This document shows positions 17,195 through 26,272 of a stretch of DNA of 64,000 nucleotides, in pieces (position 1 is the stretch's first letter; every line of letters begins with the position of its first letter). Made by a program: the position numbers and the translations under genes. The notes below the pieces were generated by a model. It had not been told where the DNA came from. It made no database searches and saw only the letters and a list, made by a program, of their open reading frames with translations. This DNA is from Aquamicrobium sp. LC103 (lineage in GTDB: Bacteria; Pseudomonadota; Alphaproteobacteria; Rhizobiales; Rhizobiaceae), in the NCBI RefSeq assembly GCF_001014615.2, contig NZ_LBCQ02000013.1, forward strand, positions 1 to 64,000, read 5' to 3'.

Positions 17195-18004
17195 ATGTCT
17201 GCATGCGTGACCTTCGATGACCTGACGCTGGGCTACAACAGTCATCCGGCGGTGCATCACCTGAACGGAGTGGTTGCCAAGGGGTCGCTTACCGCGATCG
17301 TCGGAGCCAATGGATCGGGCAAATCGACCCTGATGAAAGGGATCGTGGGGGTGCTCAGACCGATGGCAGGGGCCTGCAAGGTCGCGCCAGACGTTTCGCT
17401 GGCCTATCTGCCGCAACAGTCGGAGCTGGACCGCTCGTTTCCAGCCCGCGTCGTCGATCTGGTCACGCTCGGCCTGTGGCCAAGGCGCGGCCTTCTCGGC
17501 CGCTATCGCTCGCAAGACCGAGAAACGGTGACAAAGGCGCTATCGGCGGTCGGGATGGAGGGTTTCGAGAAACGGCCGATCGACACCCTGTCGGGTGGGC
17601 AGTTGCAGCGTGCCTTGTTTGCGCGTGTGCTGGTGCAGGACGCCGATATGATCCTGCTCGATGAGCCATTCAATGCCATCGACGCCAGGACGATCACCGA
17701 CCTGATCGCCTTGATAAAGCGCTGGCACGGCGAAAAGCGCACCATCATGGTTGTGGTGCACGATCTCGATCTGGTCAGACAGCATTTCCCGGAGGCGCTG
17801 CTACTTGCCCGTCAACCGATAGCCTGGGGCGACGCCCGCAAGACGCTTGCGCCGGAAAATCTCCTGCGTGCGCGGCAGTTCCACGAGGCATGGGATGAGA
17901 ACGCGCCATGGTGCGCGCCCGAAAAAGCCCATAACCACTACAATCCGGCTCATGTAGACAGCCATGGCCATGTGGTTCATGCAAGTCACAATGGCGCTGC
18001 CTGA
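17195..18004 (+). CDS. aztA: zinc ABC transporter ATP-binding protein AztA
   Basis: This 269-residue ABC ATPase of the manganese/zinc/iron class has Walker A GANGSGKST (about 41-49), signature LSGGQLQRALFAR (about 134) and Walker B DMILLDEP. The C-terminal tail is histidine-rich (HNHYNPAHVDSHGHVVHASH, about 246-265), which may buffer or sense zinc on the cytoplasmic side. Its stop overlaps the permease start by one base. The downstream AztC- and AztD-type genes identify the system as Azt rather than classical ZnuC. Confidence 0.9.
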   Translation: MSACVTFDDLTLGYNSHPAVHHLNGVVAKGSLTAIVGANGSGKSTLMKGIVGVLRPMAGACKVAPDVSLAYLPQQSELDRSFPARVVDLVTLGLWPRRGLLGRYRSQDRETVTKALSAVGMEGFEKRPIDTLSGGQLQRALFARVLVQDADMILLDEPFNAIDARTITDLIALIKRWHGEKRTIMVVVHDLDLVRQHFPEALLLARQPIAWGDARKTLAPENLLRARQFHEAWDENAPWCAPEKAHNHYNPAHVDSHGHVVHASHNGAA

Positions 18005-18879
18005 TGCTTGCGCTCTTCAACTACGTGATTGCGCCTTTTGTCGAGTTCGCCTTCATGCAGCGGGCGCTGGCCGGCGCTCTGATGCTTTCAGTCAGCGCCT
18101 GCCCGGTCGGAGTGTTCCTGATGCTTCGGCGCATGAGCCTGACCGGCGACGCGATGGCGCACGCGATCCTGCCGGGCGCCGCCGCGGGTTTCCTGCTCTA
18201 TGGCCTGCAGATCGTGCCGATGACAATCGGCGGGCTGATCGCCGGCATCGCGGTCGCGATCGGCGCAGGTACGGTGGCGCGGCTGACAATCCAGAAGGAA
18301 GACGCGTCCATGGCCGCCTTCTACCTGATCTCGTTGTCGCTCGGCGTGCTGATGGTGTCGATGCGCGGCTCAAGCGTCGACTTGATGCACGTGCTGTTCG
18401 GAACGGTCCTTGCGCTTAACAACGACGCGCTGACGCTGATCGGTCTGGTCGCGGCACTCACGCTCGGCATACTCGCCATCTTCTGGCGGGCGCTCGTCGC
18501 CGAATGCCTGGACCCTCTTTTTCTGCGCTCAGTGTCGCGGCTGGGGTCGCCGGTGCATTTCATCTTTCTGGGGTTGGTGGTCGTCAACCTCGTGGCGGGC
18601 TTCCAGGCACTCGGAACGCTGCTGTCGGTTGGGCTGATGATCCTTCCGGCCGCCGCGGCCCGCTTCTGGACCCAGAGGGTCGAGATCATGTGCTTGCTGG
18701 CGATCGTACTCGGGATGCTGTCGTCGGTCTGCGGACTGCTCCTTTCTTACCATGCCTCGCTGCCTTCCGGCCCGGCGATCATCCTTTCGGCGGGCGTGGC
18801 CTATCTCGCGTCGGTGGTTGCAAGCCCGCGCGGTGTGCTGCTCACCCGCCGCCAACGCATGGCGCATCGAACTGCCTGA
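18004..18879 (+). CDS. aztB: zinc ABC transporter permease AztB
   Basis: This 291-residue integral membrane protein of the ABC-3 (ZnuB/MntB) family has about eight hydrophobic segments. Visible family features are FMQRALAGALMLS, RRMSLTGDAMAHAILPGAA near the N-terminus and GLMILPAAAARFWT in the C-terminal half. It forms the zinc channel for AztA and the periplasmic binding protein AztC. Translation is coupled to aztA through a TGATG overlap. Confidence 0.92.
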   Translation: MLALFNYVIAPFVEFAFMQRALAGALMLSVSACPVGVFLMLRRMSLTGDAMAHAILPGAAAGFLLYGLQIVPMTIGGLIAGIAVAIGAGTVARLTIQKEDASMAAFYLISLSLGVLMVSMRGSSVDLMHVLFGTVLALNNDALTLIGLVAALTLGILAIFWRALVAECLDPLFLRSVSRLGSPVHFIFLGLVVVNLVAGFQALGTLLSVGLMILPAAAARFWTQRVEIMCLLAIVLGMLSSVCGLLLSYHASLPSGPAIILSAGVAYLASVVASPRGVLLTRRQRMAHRTA

Positions 18880-18896
18880 CATCAAAGGGTACCGGA

Positions 18897-19838
18897 ATGA
18901 AAAAAATGAAACTGACAAGAATTGTCGCGAGCCTCGGTATTGCAATCTCTGCGCTTGTACTGCCGGCTCGTGCCGAGACCGAAAAGCTCTCCGTCATCGC
19001 CACGTTTTCCATCATCGGCGACTTCGCGCGAGTTGTCGGAGGCGATCTGATCGAGCTCAGAACTTTGGTCGGCCCCAACAGCGATGCCCATGTCTATGAG
19101 CCGAAGCCGGCTGACGCCATCGCTTTGGCGCGCGCCGACGTCATATTGGTTAATGGGCTGATGTTCGAGGGCTTCCTTCAGCGTCTTGTCGAGGCGAGCG
19201 GCACATCGGCAGCGATTGCGACACTGACCGATGGTGCGAATGTCGTTCATGACCCTGATGGCGGTCACTACCACTACGTGAACGGCGAGGCGATATTCCA
19301 CGAGGCGCCGAACGACCCCCATGCCTGGCAGTCGGTCTCCAACGCGAAGGTTTATGTCGAGAATATTGCCGGCGCCTTTTGCTCCTCCGATGCCGAAGGT
19401 TGTTCGACCTATGAGGCGAACGCTGCAGCCTATCTCGACGAACTGAGCGCTCTCGACACGGAGATCAGACAGGCTATCGCGGATGTTCCCGAGGGCCGCC
19501 GCGTTGCCGTTGTTGCCCACAACGCCTTCCGCTATTTCGAGCGTGATTACGGCGTGATCTTTCTTGCACCCCAGGGTGTGTCAACGGAATCGGAAGCTTC
19601 AGCCGCGGATGTCGCCTCGCTCATTCGCGAGATTCGCGAAAAGCGCGCCGCAGCCGTCTTCGCGGAAAACATCTCCGACGCGCGCCTCGTCGAGCAGATT
19701 GCCTCGGAGGCAGGTCTCGCACTTGGCGGCACGCTCTATTCCGATGCGCTTTCGCCAGCCGGCGGCCCAGCCGCCACCTACGTCGATCTGATGCGCCACA
19801 ATCTGGCAATCCTCACGGCGGCGCTGACTGCCGATTGA
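18897..19838 (+). CDS. aztC: periplasmic zinc-binding protein AztC
   Basis: This 313-residue cluster A-I solute-binding protein has a signal peptide (KLTRIVASLGIAISALVLPARA). Likely zinc ligands are His65 (SDAHVYEP), His142 (NDPHAW), His208 (VAHNAF) and Asp283 (YSDAL), in the order expected for this family. It lacks the long acidic/His-rich loop of ZnuA, having only a short HYHYVNG stretch near 124-130, as in AztC. A disulfide is possible between Cys162 and Cys169. The ATG at 18897 is chosen because the longer open frame upstream overlaps aztB. The next gene encodes its probable metallochaperone. Confidence 0.92.
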   Translation: MKKMKLTRIVASLGIAISALVLPARAETEKLSVIATFSIIGDFARVVGGDLIELRTLVGPNSDAHVYEPKPADAIALARADVILVNGLMFEGFLQRLVEASGTSAAIATLTDGANVVHDPDGGHYHYVNGEAIFHEAPNDPHAWQSVSNAKVYVENIAGAFCSSDAEGCSTYEANAAAYLDELSALDTEIRQAIADVPEGRRVAVVAHNAFRYFERDYGVIFLAPQGVSTESEASAADVASLIREIREKRAAAVFAENISDARLVEQIASEAGLALGGTLYSDALSPAGGPAATYVDLMRHNLAILTAALTAD

Positions 19839-19912
19839 GAGTTGGCCGCTTGCCGGCGGCAGCATCGTGCTTGCCGCGCTTCCACATTTTTTTCACTGAA
19901 GGAGTAATGAGA

Positions 19913-21718
19913 ATGTTGCGACAACTCGCTTACACAACGGGGCTCGCGCTCATCTTGTCGGGCAGCGCCCTCGCACAGGAGGAAGCGCATAATGATGAAG
20001 ACGTCACCCTCTACCGCGTCTTCGTCGGCGACCATGCCGCCCCCAGGATTACGGCGTTCGATCTGGAGACGCCCGACAATCGCTGGACTTTCGAGACGAT
20101 TGGGCAAAACAAGCTCTATGGCGTGAACGATGGCGCTGCCGTGGTGGCGGTCCAATCCGACAACGATGCGGTTCATTTCTTCAACAGCGGTATCTCGCTG
20201 CATTCACATGGCGATCACTCCGATATCGAGATTGCCGACCCGGCTGCCGTCAAGGAGACCCTGACTGGCCCACGTCCATTCCACGTCATCGATCACGGCG
20301 GCAAGGTGGTGATCAATTTCGACAAGGGAGGGTATGCGGAGATCATCGATGCGCATGAACTCTCGCATGGTGAGTTGGAGTCGAAGCGTTTGCCTCAGGC
20401 ACGTGCTCACCACGGCTTCGTCGCTCCGATCGGCGATGCGTGGGTGACAAGCGTCACCTCGGACGCTCCCGTTGAAGGGGATGCAGCGCCCAAGCGTATC
20501 GGCCTTCAGCCGGTCAACGAGGACGGCACTCCGGCTGGTGATGTCGCAACCTGCACGGCGATCCATGGTGAAGCCTTTTCCGGCGCCTATCTCGCAACAG
20601 GCTGTCAGGAAGGCGTCCTCACGGTCATGGCTGGCAAGGATGGCCTGGTGACCGAAATGCTTGAATATCCAGCGGAATTGCCGAGCGGCCAAAGCACGGG
20701 CACCCTGATTGGATCAAAAAGCATGCAGGTCTTCCTCGGCAATTACGGTGCCAAGGGCCTGGTGGTCGTCGACCCCGTCGATGAGCCGCATTTCCGCTAC
20801 GTCGAATTGCCGTTTCGCCGCGTCGATTTCGCTCTCGATCCAGCCAATGCCCGTTTCGGTTACGTGCTGACCGAAGACGGAACCCTGCATCAGGTCGACG
20901 TGCTGGATGCCAAGGTCGCCAAGAGCGCCAAGGTAACGGAACCCTATTCGATGGACGGGCACTGGAACGACCCACGTCCACGGCTCGCCATGGCCGGCGA
21001 CGAAATCGTCATGAGCGATCCCAAGGCAGGAGTGGTGCGACGCATATCCAAGGAACAACTCGAGGAGGTCGGCAGTATCGAAGTCGAAGGTATGCCCTAC
21101 AATGTTGCCGTTGTCGGCGGCAGCGGCAAGGTTCACGAAGGACACGGAGAGAGCGGCCACGCCCACAGCCATGATCATGGCGAGGATCAAGTTTACAAGG
21201 GCTACTTCGAAGACAGCCAGATCAAAGACCGTGCCCTGTCCGACTGGGAAGGCGACTGGCAGTCGGTCTATCCCTATCTGCAAGACGGCACGCTTGATCG
21301 GGTCATGGACCATAAGGCCGAAGAGGGGGACCAGACTGCGGAAGAGTACAAGACTTATTATGAAATCGGCTACCGGACCGACGTGGACCGGATCGAGATT
21401 CAAGGCGACACTGTGAAGCTCTTGACGGACGGGAAGCCTCTCGAGGCCCGCTATGCCAGCGACGGTTATGAAATCCTGACCTACAAGAAGGGAAATCGTG
21501 GCGTCCGATTCATCTTCAAGAAAACCGAAGGGGATGACGCCGCCCCGCAATACATCCAGTTCAGCGATCACAAGATCGCGCCGGAAGCGGCCGACCACTA
21601 CCATCTATACTGGGGCGACGACCGTTCAGCGTTGCTGGAGGAAGTGACGAACTGGCCGACCTACTATCCATCCTCCATGGGCAAGGAGGAGATCGTGCGC
21701 GAGATGATGGCCCACTGA
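19913..21718 (+). CDS. aztD: AztD-ZinT fusion, periplasmic zinc metallochaperone
   Basis: This 601-residue exported protein has the signal peptide LRQLAYTTGLALILSGSALA. Residues of about 25-405 form an AztD-type beta-propeller with a histidine cluster (LHSHGDHSD). A His-rich linker follows (about 408-424, HEGHGESGHAHSHDHG). Residues of about 426-601 form a complete ZinT/YodA domain (LSDWEGDWQSVYPYL, YIQFSDHKIAP, NWPTYYP) that keeps the three zinc ligands His553, His562 and His564 with ZinT spacing. AztD passes zinc to AztC and ZinT is a zinc-starvation periplasmic binder, so one polypeptide joins both roles. Start: AAGGAG is 8 bases before ATG 19913; ATG 19907 is also possible. Last gene of the cluster. 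Confidence 0.9.
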   Translation: MLRQLAYTTGLALILSGSALAQEEAHNDEDVTLYRVFVGDHAAPRITAFDLETPDNRWTFETIGQNKLYGVNDGAAVVAVQSDNDAVHFFNSGISLHSHGDHSDIEIADPAAVKETLTGPRPFHVIDHGGKVVINFDKGGYAEIIDAHELSHGELESKRLPQARAHHGFVAPIGDAWVTSVTSDAPVEGDAAPKRIGLQPVNEDGTPAGDVATCTAIHGEAFSGAYLATGCQEGVLTVMAGKDGLVTEMLEYPAELPSGQSTGTLIGSKSMQVFLGNYGAKGLVVVDPVDEPHFRYVELPFRRVDFALDPANARFGYVLTEDGTLHQVDVLDAKVAKSAKVTEPYSMDGHWNDPRPRLAMAGDEIVMSDPKAGVVRRISKEQLEEVGSIEVEGMPYNVAVVGGSGKVHEGHGESGHAHSHDHGEDQVYKGYFEDSQIKDRALSDWEGDWQSVYPYLQDGTLDRVMDHKAEEGDQTAEEYKTYYEIGYRTDVDRIEIQGDTVKLLTDGKPLEARYASDGYEILTYKKGNRGVRFIFKKTEGDDAAPQYIQFSDHKIAPEAADHYHLYWGDDRSALLEEVTNWPTYYPSSMGKEEIVREMMAH

Positions 21719-21742
21719 CCCAGCTGTCTGACTACAGCGGCT

Positions 21743-21767
21743 GCGCCCGGCTCGTGCGGCCGGGCGC
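21743..21767 (+). terminator. stem-loop after aztD
   Basis: GCGCCCGGC (21743-21751) pairs with GCCGGGCGC (21759-21767) around a 7-base loop, 25 bp after the aztD stop. There is no clear T-run, so termination strength is uncertain. Confidence 0.55.
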
Positions 21768-22014
21768 GTCGCCCTTCGCATGTGCGCAAAATGAGGCCCA
21801 TTGAGACGCAGCGGATGATGCCCTCCGGATCGGTGATTTCTCTGCCGAAGCGCAATCAATCCTGTCGGAGGATGCTTTGTTGTTCTGCTGCATTTGCCGC
21901 TTTCCTCAAGTAATCAGGCTTGGTTGGATATGTAGCAACATTACATCCGAGGCATGCAATTTCGGGTTTTGAAAAGGCATGGCTTGATGCCAGCCAAGTG
22001 ATTGGCTAGGAACG

Positions 22015-22187
22015 GTTGTCGGTTTCCGTAAGGAAATAACAGGGAATTCGGCGCGGCTTTCATCGGCTGCGAAACGAAACTGCCCCCGCAACTGTAGGCG
22101 GAAAGTCCATCTCGATCATGCCACTGGGATTAGCCCCGGGAAGGCCGAGACAGACGATGACCCGTCAGTCAGGAGACCTACCGACAC
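22015..22187 (+). promoter_or_regulatory. cobalamin (B12) riboswitch
   Basis: All hallmark segments are present in order: P1 strand TGTCGGT (22017-22023), ACAGGGAATTCGG near 22050, the B12 box region CTGCCCCCGCAACTGTAGGC (near 22080), GCCACTGGG, CCGGGAAGGCCGA, GATGACCCGTCAGTCAGGAG, and the closing P1 strand ACCGACA (22180-22186). It lies 166 bp before a FecB-type binding-protein gene, so adenosylcobalamin should repress the downstream importer. I see no gene in the rest of 21768-22352. Confidence 0.93.
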
Positions 22188-22352
22188 CCGTAACTAAACG
22201 CGCCGGGCGGGGTGTCCGGGGAGGTTGTCAATGACGCTAGCCATATATGAAGTGCAGCCGCATTTCGTCCGTTGCGACGCGATGAAGGTTGACGCCGTCC
22301 TGACACGAATCCTTCGGCCCCTGCCAGAAACCGACGGGAGTTTATCCGCGTC

Positions 22353-23369
22353 ATGACTATCTCACGTCTTGTATTTGCCGCCACCGGCATCGCTTTCCTC
22401 AGCGCCACAGCGGGGGCTGAACCCACCAAGTACCCGCTGACCCTTGAGAATTGCGGGGAGACAATCACCTTCAAGGCGGCGCCTTCGTCGACCGTGACGA
22501 TCGGCCAGGCGGCAACCGAAGTGCTCTATTCGCTTGGCCTCGGTGACAAGGTAAGCGGCACCTCCGTCTGGTTCAACCAGGTCTTGCCCGAGTTCAGTCA
22601 GGTCAACGATCGTGTCGAACGCTTGGCTGACAACGATCCGAGCTTCGAAAGCGTGCTCGCGAAGAAGCCGGAGTTGGTGACTGTTCAGTTCATCTGGCAT
22701 GTCGGTCCGGAGGGGATCGTGGCGACCCGCACCCAGTTCCACGACGTCGACATCCCGAGCTATGTGCTGCCGACCGACTGCGTCGCCAAGGACAACACGG
22801 TCGGTGTCGATGGCACGCGCAGCAAGCTCTTCTCGACCGACGCCATCCATCAGGGCATCCGCGAACTGGCGCAGATCTTCGACATCCAGGACAGGGGCGA
22901 GGAACTCGTCGCCAGCCTGACCGAGCGCGAGGACAAGGCGGTGGCCGAAGCCATGGCGTTGAACCTCAAGGACGTGTCGGCGGTGTTCTGGTTCTCCAGT
23001 GCTGAAATGGACATCGACCCCTATGTCGCGGGGCGCAAGGGCGCGCCAGCCTACATGATGGGCAAGCTCGGGATCCAGAACATCGTCCAGTCCGACGAGG
23101 AATGGCCAGTGGTCGGTTGGGAAACCATCGCCAAGGCGAACCCGACGCTGATTGTCATCGCCAAAATGGACCGACGCCGTTTCCCGGCAGATGACCACGA
23201 GAAGAAGCTGGAGTTCCTGAATTCCGATCCGGTCGCCAGCCAGATGGACGCCGTGAAGAATAACCGGATCGTCATCATGGACGCACATGCAATGGACGCG
23301 ACCATCCGCACGATAGCCGGCATCGAGGTCCTGTCCAAGTCGCTCAAGGATTTTGGGCTGGCACAGTGA
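22353..23369 (+). CDS. ABC transporter substrate-binding protein, FecB/BtuF type
   Basis: This 338-residue periplasmic protein has a signal peptide (SRLVFAATGIAFLSATAGA) and the helical-backbone binding-protein fold: VTIGQAATEVLYSLGLGDKVSG, FESVLAKKPELV, then IQNIVQSDEEWPVVGWE. The B12 riboswitch upstream points to cobalamin, a cobinamide or possibly cobalt as ligand. It is the first gene of an FCD-type importer, and its TGA overlaps the GTG start of the permease. A paralogue lies at 26273-27283. Siderophore uptake is an alternative, but it would not normally carry this riboswitch. Confidence 0.88.
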   Translation: MTISRLVFAATGIAFLSATAGAEPTKYPLTLENCGETITFKAAPSSTVTIGQAATEVLYSLGLGDKVSGTSVWFNQVLPEFSQVNDRVERLADNDPSFESVLAKKPELVTVQFIWHVGPEGIVATRTQFHDVDIPSYVLPTDCVAKDNTVGVDGTRSKLFSTDAIHQGIRELAQIFDIQDRGEELVASLTEREDKAVAEAMALNLKDVSAVFWFSSAEMDIDPYVAGRKGAPAYMMGKLGIQNIVQSDEEWPVVGWETIAKANPTLIVIAKMDRRRFPADDHEKKLEFLNSDPVASQMDAVKNNRIVIMDAHAMDATIRTIAGIEVLSKSLKDFGLAQ

Positions 23370-24418
23370 GCTCTATCACCTCGCAAACGATCAATGTCTC
23401 GCGGCTCGGCAGGGGGATCCTAGGCATCGCCGCGCTCGTCGCGGCAGCGCTTGCTGGGGTCTGTATTGGCGAGACGCCAATCCCTGTCACGATCGTCCTG
23501 CAGACTTTGGCCAACAAGATTTTCGGTTCGGCTTATCAGCTCGACCCGATCGACATGGGGATCATCTGGAACTACCGCCTGCCGCGCACGATCGTTGCAG
23601 CCTGTTGCGGGTCGGGGCTGGCGATCTCCGGCATGGTGCTGCAGTCGCTGCTGCGCAACGCGCTGGCGGACCCCTATCTTCTCGGCATTTCCGCAGGTGC
23701 CTCGACTGGCGCGGTCGCGGTGACTGTCGCCGGATTGGGGGGAGGGGCGATTTCAATGTCGCTTGGAGCTTTCGGTGGAGCCGTTGCGGCCTTTGCCATG
23801 GTAGCGATGCTGGCGCGTGCTGCCGGCGGTGGCGTGACGCTACGTGGCACGGGGCAGATCGTGCTGGCAGGGATTGCGGGATCGCAGCTCTTCAATGCGC
23901 TGACCTCCCTCATCATCACCAAATCCGCGAATGCCGAACAGGCCCGCGGCATCATGTTCTGGCTTCTGGGCAATTTGAGCGGCGCCCGATGGCCAGACGT
24001 CTGGCTGGGGTTGCCGGTTGCTCTGGTCGGGCTGGCCGCTTGCATCTGGTATGCGCGTGCGCTCGATGCTTTTGCTTTCGGCGCGGAGTCGGCATCGTCT
24101 CTCGGTGTGCCGGTGCGCACCGTGCAAGTTGTCCTCATCGGGTTCACCGCGATGGTGACGGCCGTAATGGTGAGCATCGTCGGCTCGATCGGCTTTGTCG
24201 GTCTGGTCATCCCGCATGCCGCAAGGTTTCTGGTCGGAGTGCGCCATGGTAGGCTTGGTCCTCTAACGGCTCTCATCGGCGCTGCCTTCCTGATCGCCGC
24301 AGACGTGTTATCGCGCACCATCATTCCCGGTCAGGTACTGCCAATCGGCGTCATTACGGCGCTTGTAGGTGCGCCGGCGTTCGCGCTGATCCTGATCCGC
24401 GGGCGACGGGCACGATGA
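23366..24418 (+). CDS. ABC transporter permease, FecCD/BtuC type
   Basis: This 350-residue membrane protein has about ten hydrophobic segments and the FecCD motifs NYRLPRTIVAACCGSGLAISG, LADPYLLGISAGAS, SIGFVGLVIPHAAR and LPIGVITALVGAPAFALIL. The start is GTG at 23366, overlapping the binding-protein stop by 4 bases; the ATP-binding gene overlaps its end by ATGA. With these neighbours it forms a B12-riboswitch-controlled importer. Confidence 0.93.
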   Translation: MSSITSQTINVSRLGRGILGIAALVAAALAGVCIGETPIPVTIVLQTLANKIFGSAYQLDPIDMGIIWNYRLPRTIVAACCGSGLAISGMVLQSLLRNALADPYLLGISAGASTGAVAVTVAGLGGGAISMSLGAFGGAVAAFAMVAMLARAAGGGVTLRGTGQIVLAGIAGSQLFNALTSLIITKSANAEQARGIMFWLLGNLSGARWPDVWLGLPVALVGLAACIWYARALDAFAFGAESASSLGVPVRTVQVVLIGFTAMVTAVMVSIVGSIGFVGLVIPHAARFLVGVRHGRLGPLTALIGAAFLIAADVLSRTIIPGQVLPIGVITALVGAPAFALILIRGRRAR

Positions 24419-25179
24419 AACTTGAAGCGCGTAATCTCGGTTGGTCGGTGCGGGGAAGACCGATCGTTACTGGCGTTGATCTTGCAGTGAACAAGGGAGA
24501 AACGCTTGGGCTGGTCGGGCCGAATGGTTCCGGCAAGTCGACGCTGATGAAGCTTCTGGCGGGCATCCGGCAGCCGACGTGTGGTGATGTCCATATTGAT
24601 GGTAAGGCGCTTCATCGGATGCCGCGCCGTGTCGCCGCGCAGCTTGTTGCATTCCTTGAGCAGCAGACCGAAACCACCGAAGCCATCACCGTAAAAGATG
24701 CGGTGGAGCTTGGTCGCACGCCGTGGCTGACGCCGCTGCAGCCATGGTCCCCGCAAGACGATTTCATCGTAGCGCAAGCGCTGGCTGACGCCGACATGGA
24801 AGGGTTCGAACACCGTTCCTGGATAACCCTGTCGGGTGGCGAGCGCCAGCGTGCCCATTTGGCGAGGGCGCTTGCTCAACAGCCTCAGATCCTACTGCTC
24901 GACGAGCCTACAAACCACCTCGATATCCAGCACCAGCTATCGATACTCGAGCTGGTCGCGGAATTGCCTGTCACATCAATAGTGGCGCTCCATGATCTCA
25001 ATCAGGCACTCTCCTGCGATCGTGTCGGCGTGCTTTCCGGCGGCCGGCTCGTCGCGCTGGGCTTGCCGCGCGAGGTGCTGACTGTTGAGCGGATCGGCGC
25101 GGTATTCGGCGTTCGCGCGAGCATTCTCACCGATCCGACCGACGGCGCCCAAATGTTCCGTTTCTACCCAGCTTTCTGA
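24415..25179 (+). CDS. ABC transporter ATP-binding protein, FecE/BtuD type
   Basis: This 254-residue ATPase has Walker A GPNGSGKST (about 40-48), a Q-loop in LEQQTETTE, signature LSGGERQRAHLARAL (about 139) and Walker B ILLLDEPTNHLD. It belongs to the iron-siderophore/cobalamin class and completes the importer. The ATG overlaps the permease stop by 4 bases. Confidence 0.93.
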   Translation: MKLEARNLGWSVRGRPIVTGVDLAVNKGETLGLVGPNGSGKSTLMKLLAGIRQPTCGDVHIDGKALHRMPRRVAAQLVAFLEQQTETTEAITVKDAVELGRTPWLTPLQPWSPQDDFIVAQALADADMEGFEHRSWITLSGGERQRAHLARALAQQPQILLLDEPTNHLDIQHQLSILELVAELPVTSIVALHDLNQALSCDRVGVLSGGRLVALGLPREVLTVERIGAVFGVRASILTDPTDGAQMFRFYPAF

Positions 25180-25190
25180 AGGGGCAACTC

Positions 25191-25422
25191 ATGCGCTTGC
25201 GAATTCTGAGCTTATTCCTATCGCTCGCAACGTCGTCCGCTTTTGCCGAGACATACGAGATCAAGATGCTCAATCGCAACGAGGTAGGATCCCATGGTCT
25301 ACGAGCCTGACCTTGTCCAGATCACACCAGGCGACACCGTAAAGTTCATCGCGGTAACAAGCGGCCACAATGCTGCGATTATCGACGGCATGGCGGGCGT
25401 GCCGGCGCAAGCGATTGAATGA
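25191..25422 (+). pseudogene. pseudoazurin fragment, frameshifted and truncated
   Basis: The first frame gives a signal peptide and the pseudoazurin start (RLRILSLFLSLATSSAFAET, YEIKMLNRNE), ending at a stop after SHGLRA. The next frame continues the same protein, MVYEPDLVQITPGDTVKFIAVTSGHNAAIIDGM in separate recognisable blocks, then stops at AIE. One frameshift lies near 25290. The C-terminal half with the Cys, second His and Met copper ligands is missing; only the first His (SGHN) remains. It cannot make a type 1 copper protein. It probably marks a lost denitrification or redox gene. Confidence 0.8.
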
Positions 25423-25449
25423 GATCCTCGCCCGAAATGGTTTCGACAA

Positions 25450-26244
25450 ATGACCGACGAGTACGTATTGTCCCGACCTAATTTCGACCTCAAGGACGAG
25501 ATTCATGAGTATTGGTCGCACCGCGCAGAAACGTTCGATCTTGCTTTCGGCCACTACATAGCCGCCGGCCGCGAGGCCGAAGCCTGGGCTGCCCCTATCC
25601 GCGATCAGCTCGGCATGTCGCCTCGCAAGGTGCTGGAGCTTGCCTGCGGTACCGGTGAGGTGACTCGGCTCCTGCATGACCTCGGTCATGACCTGACCGC
25701 GCTGGATTTCTCCGAGGCCATGCTGGCGAAGGCGCGCGCGAAACATGCAGGAAAATCTGGCCCGCGCTTCCTGCTTGCTGATGCCGGCGACACCATGGAG
25801 CCTAATGCATCCTATGATGCGATCGTCTGCCGGCATCTGGTCTGGACGCTGACCGATCCGGCTACGGCATTCGCGGACTGGCTGCGTATTCTCCGCCCAG
25901 GGGGGCGGCTCATTGTCTATGACGGCGATTGGACGAAGCCGAAGGCGTCTATGCTGTGGGTGGCAAGATTGCTCTCGTTTTGGGAACGGGTTTCGCCGGA
26001 TCCCTATTACGACGGGGCCATGAGCGAAAAACATGCCGAGATCATGCGGCGGCTTCCCTTCAGAGAAGGTCTCACCTTCGATCGTCTAGCGTTGGAATTG
26101 GCAGCGGCGGGCTTTGTCTCCATCCGAGAACTATCGCACCAACCTATCGCCCGCGCGCAGCGCAGAGGCCGTGGGTTGCGCAATCGGCTACGAACTCTTG
26201 TCTATGGCCGTTTCATCCTGATCGCCCAAAAGCCCGGTGGCTAA
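25450..26244 (+). CDS. class I SAM-dependent methyltransferase
   Basis: This 264-residue cytoplasmic protein has a Rossmann-type SAM fold: motif I VLELACGTGEVTR (about 58-70), an acidic post-I LTALDFSEAMLAKAR, and RILRPGGRLIVYDGDW. It sits between the FecBCD-type importer and a second binding-protein gene, so the methylated substrate could be an imported metallophore or corrinoid precursor; that is inference, since this superfamily has very broad substrates. It is separated from the importer by the pseudoazurin relic. The next gene starts 28 bp downstream. Confidence 0.88.
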   Translation: MTDEYVLSRPNFDLKDEIHEYWSHRAETFDLAFGHYIAAGREAEAWAAPIRDQLGMSPRKVLELACGTGEVTRLLHDLGHDLTALDFSEAMLAKARAKHAGKSGPRFLLADAGDTMEPNASYDAIVCRHLVWTLTDPATAFADWLRILRPGGRLIVYDGDWTKPKASMLWVARLLSFWERVSPDPYYDGAMSEKHAEIMRRLPFREGLTFDRLALELAAAGFVSIRELSHQPIARAQRRGRGLRNRLRTLVYGRFILIAQKPGG

Positions 26245-26272
26245 AATCTCCAACCTGTCCCAGGAATGCATC

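Noticed and set aside
22230-22352. Short peptide between riboswitch and SBP gene
   Set aside because: No ribosome binding site and no recognisable sequence; more likely part of the riboswitch expression platform.
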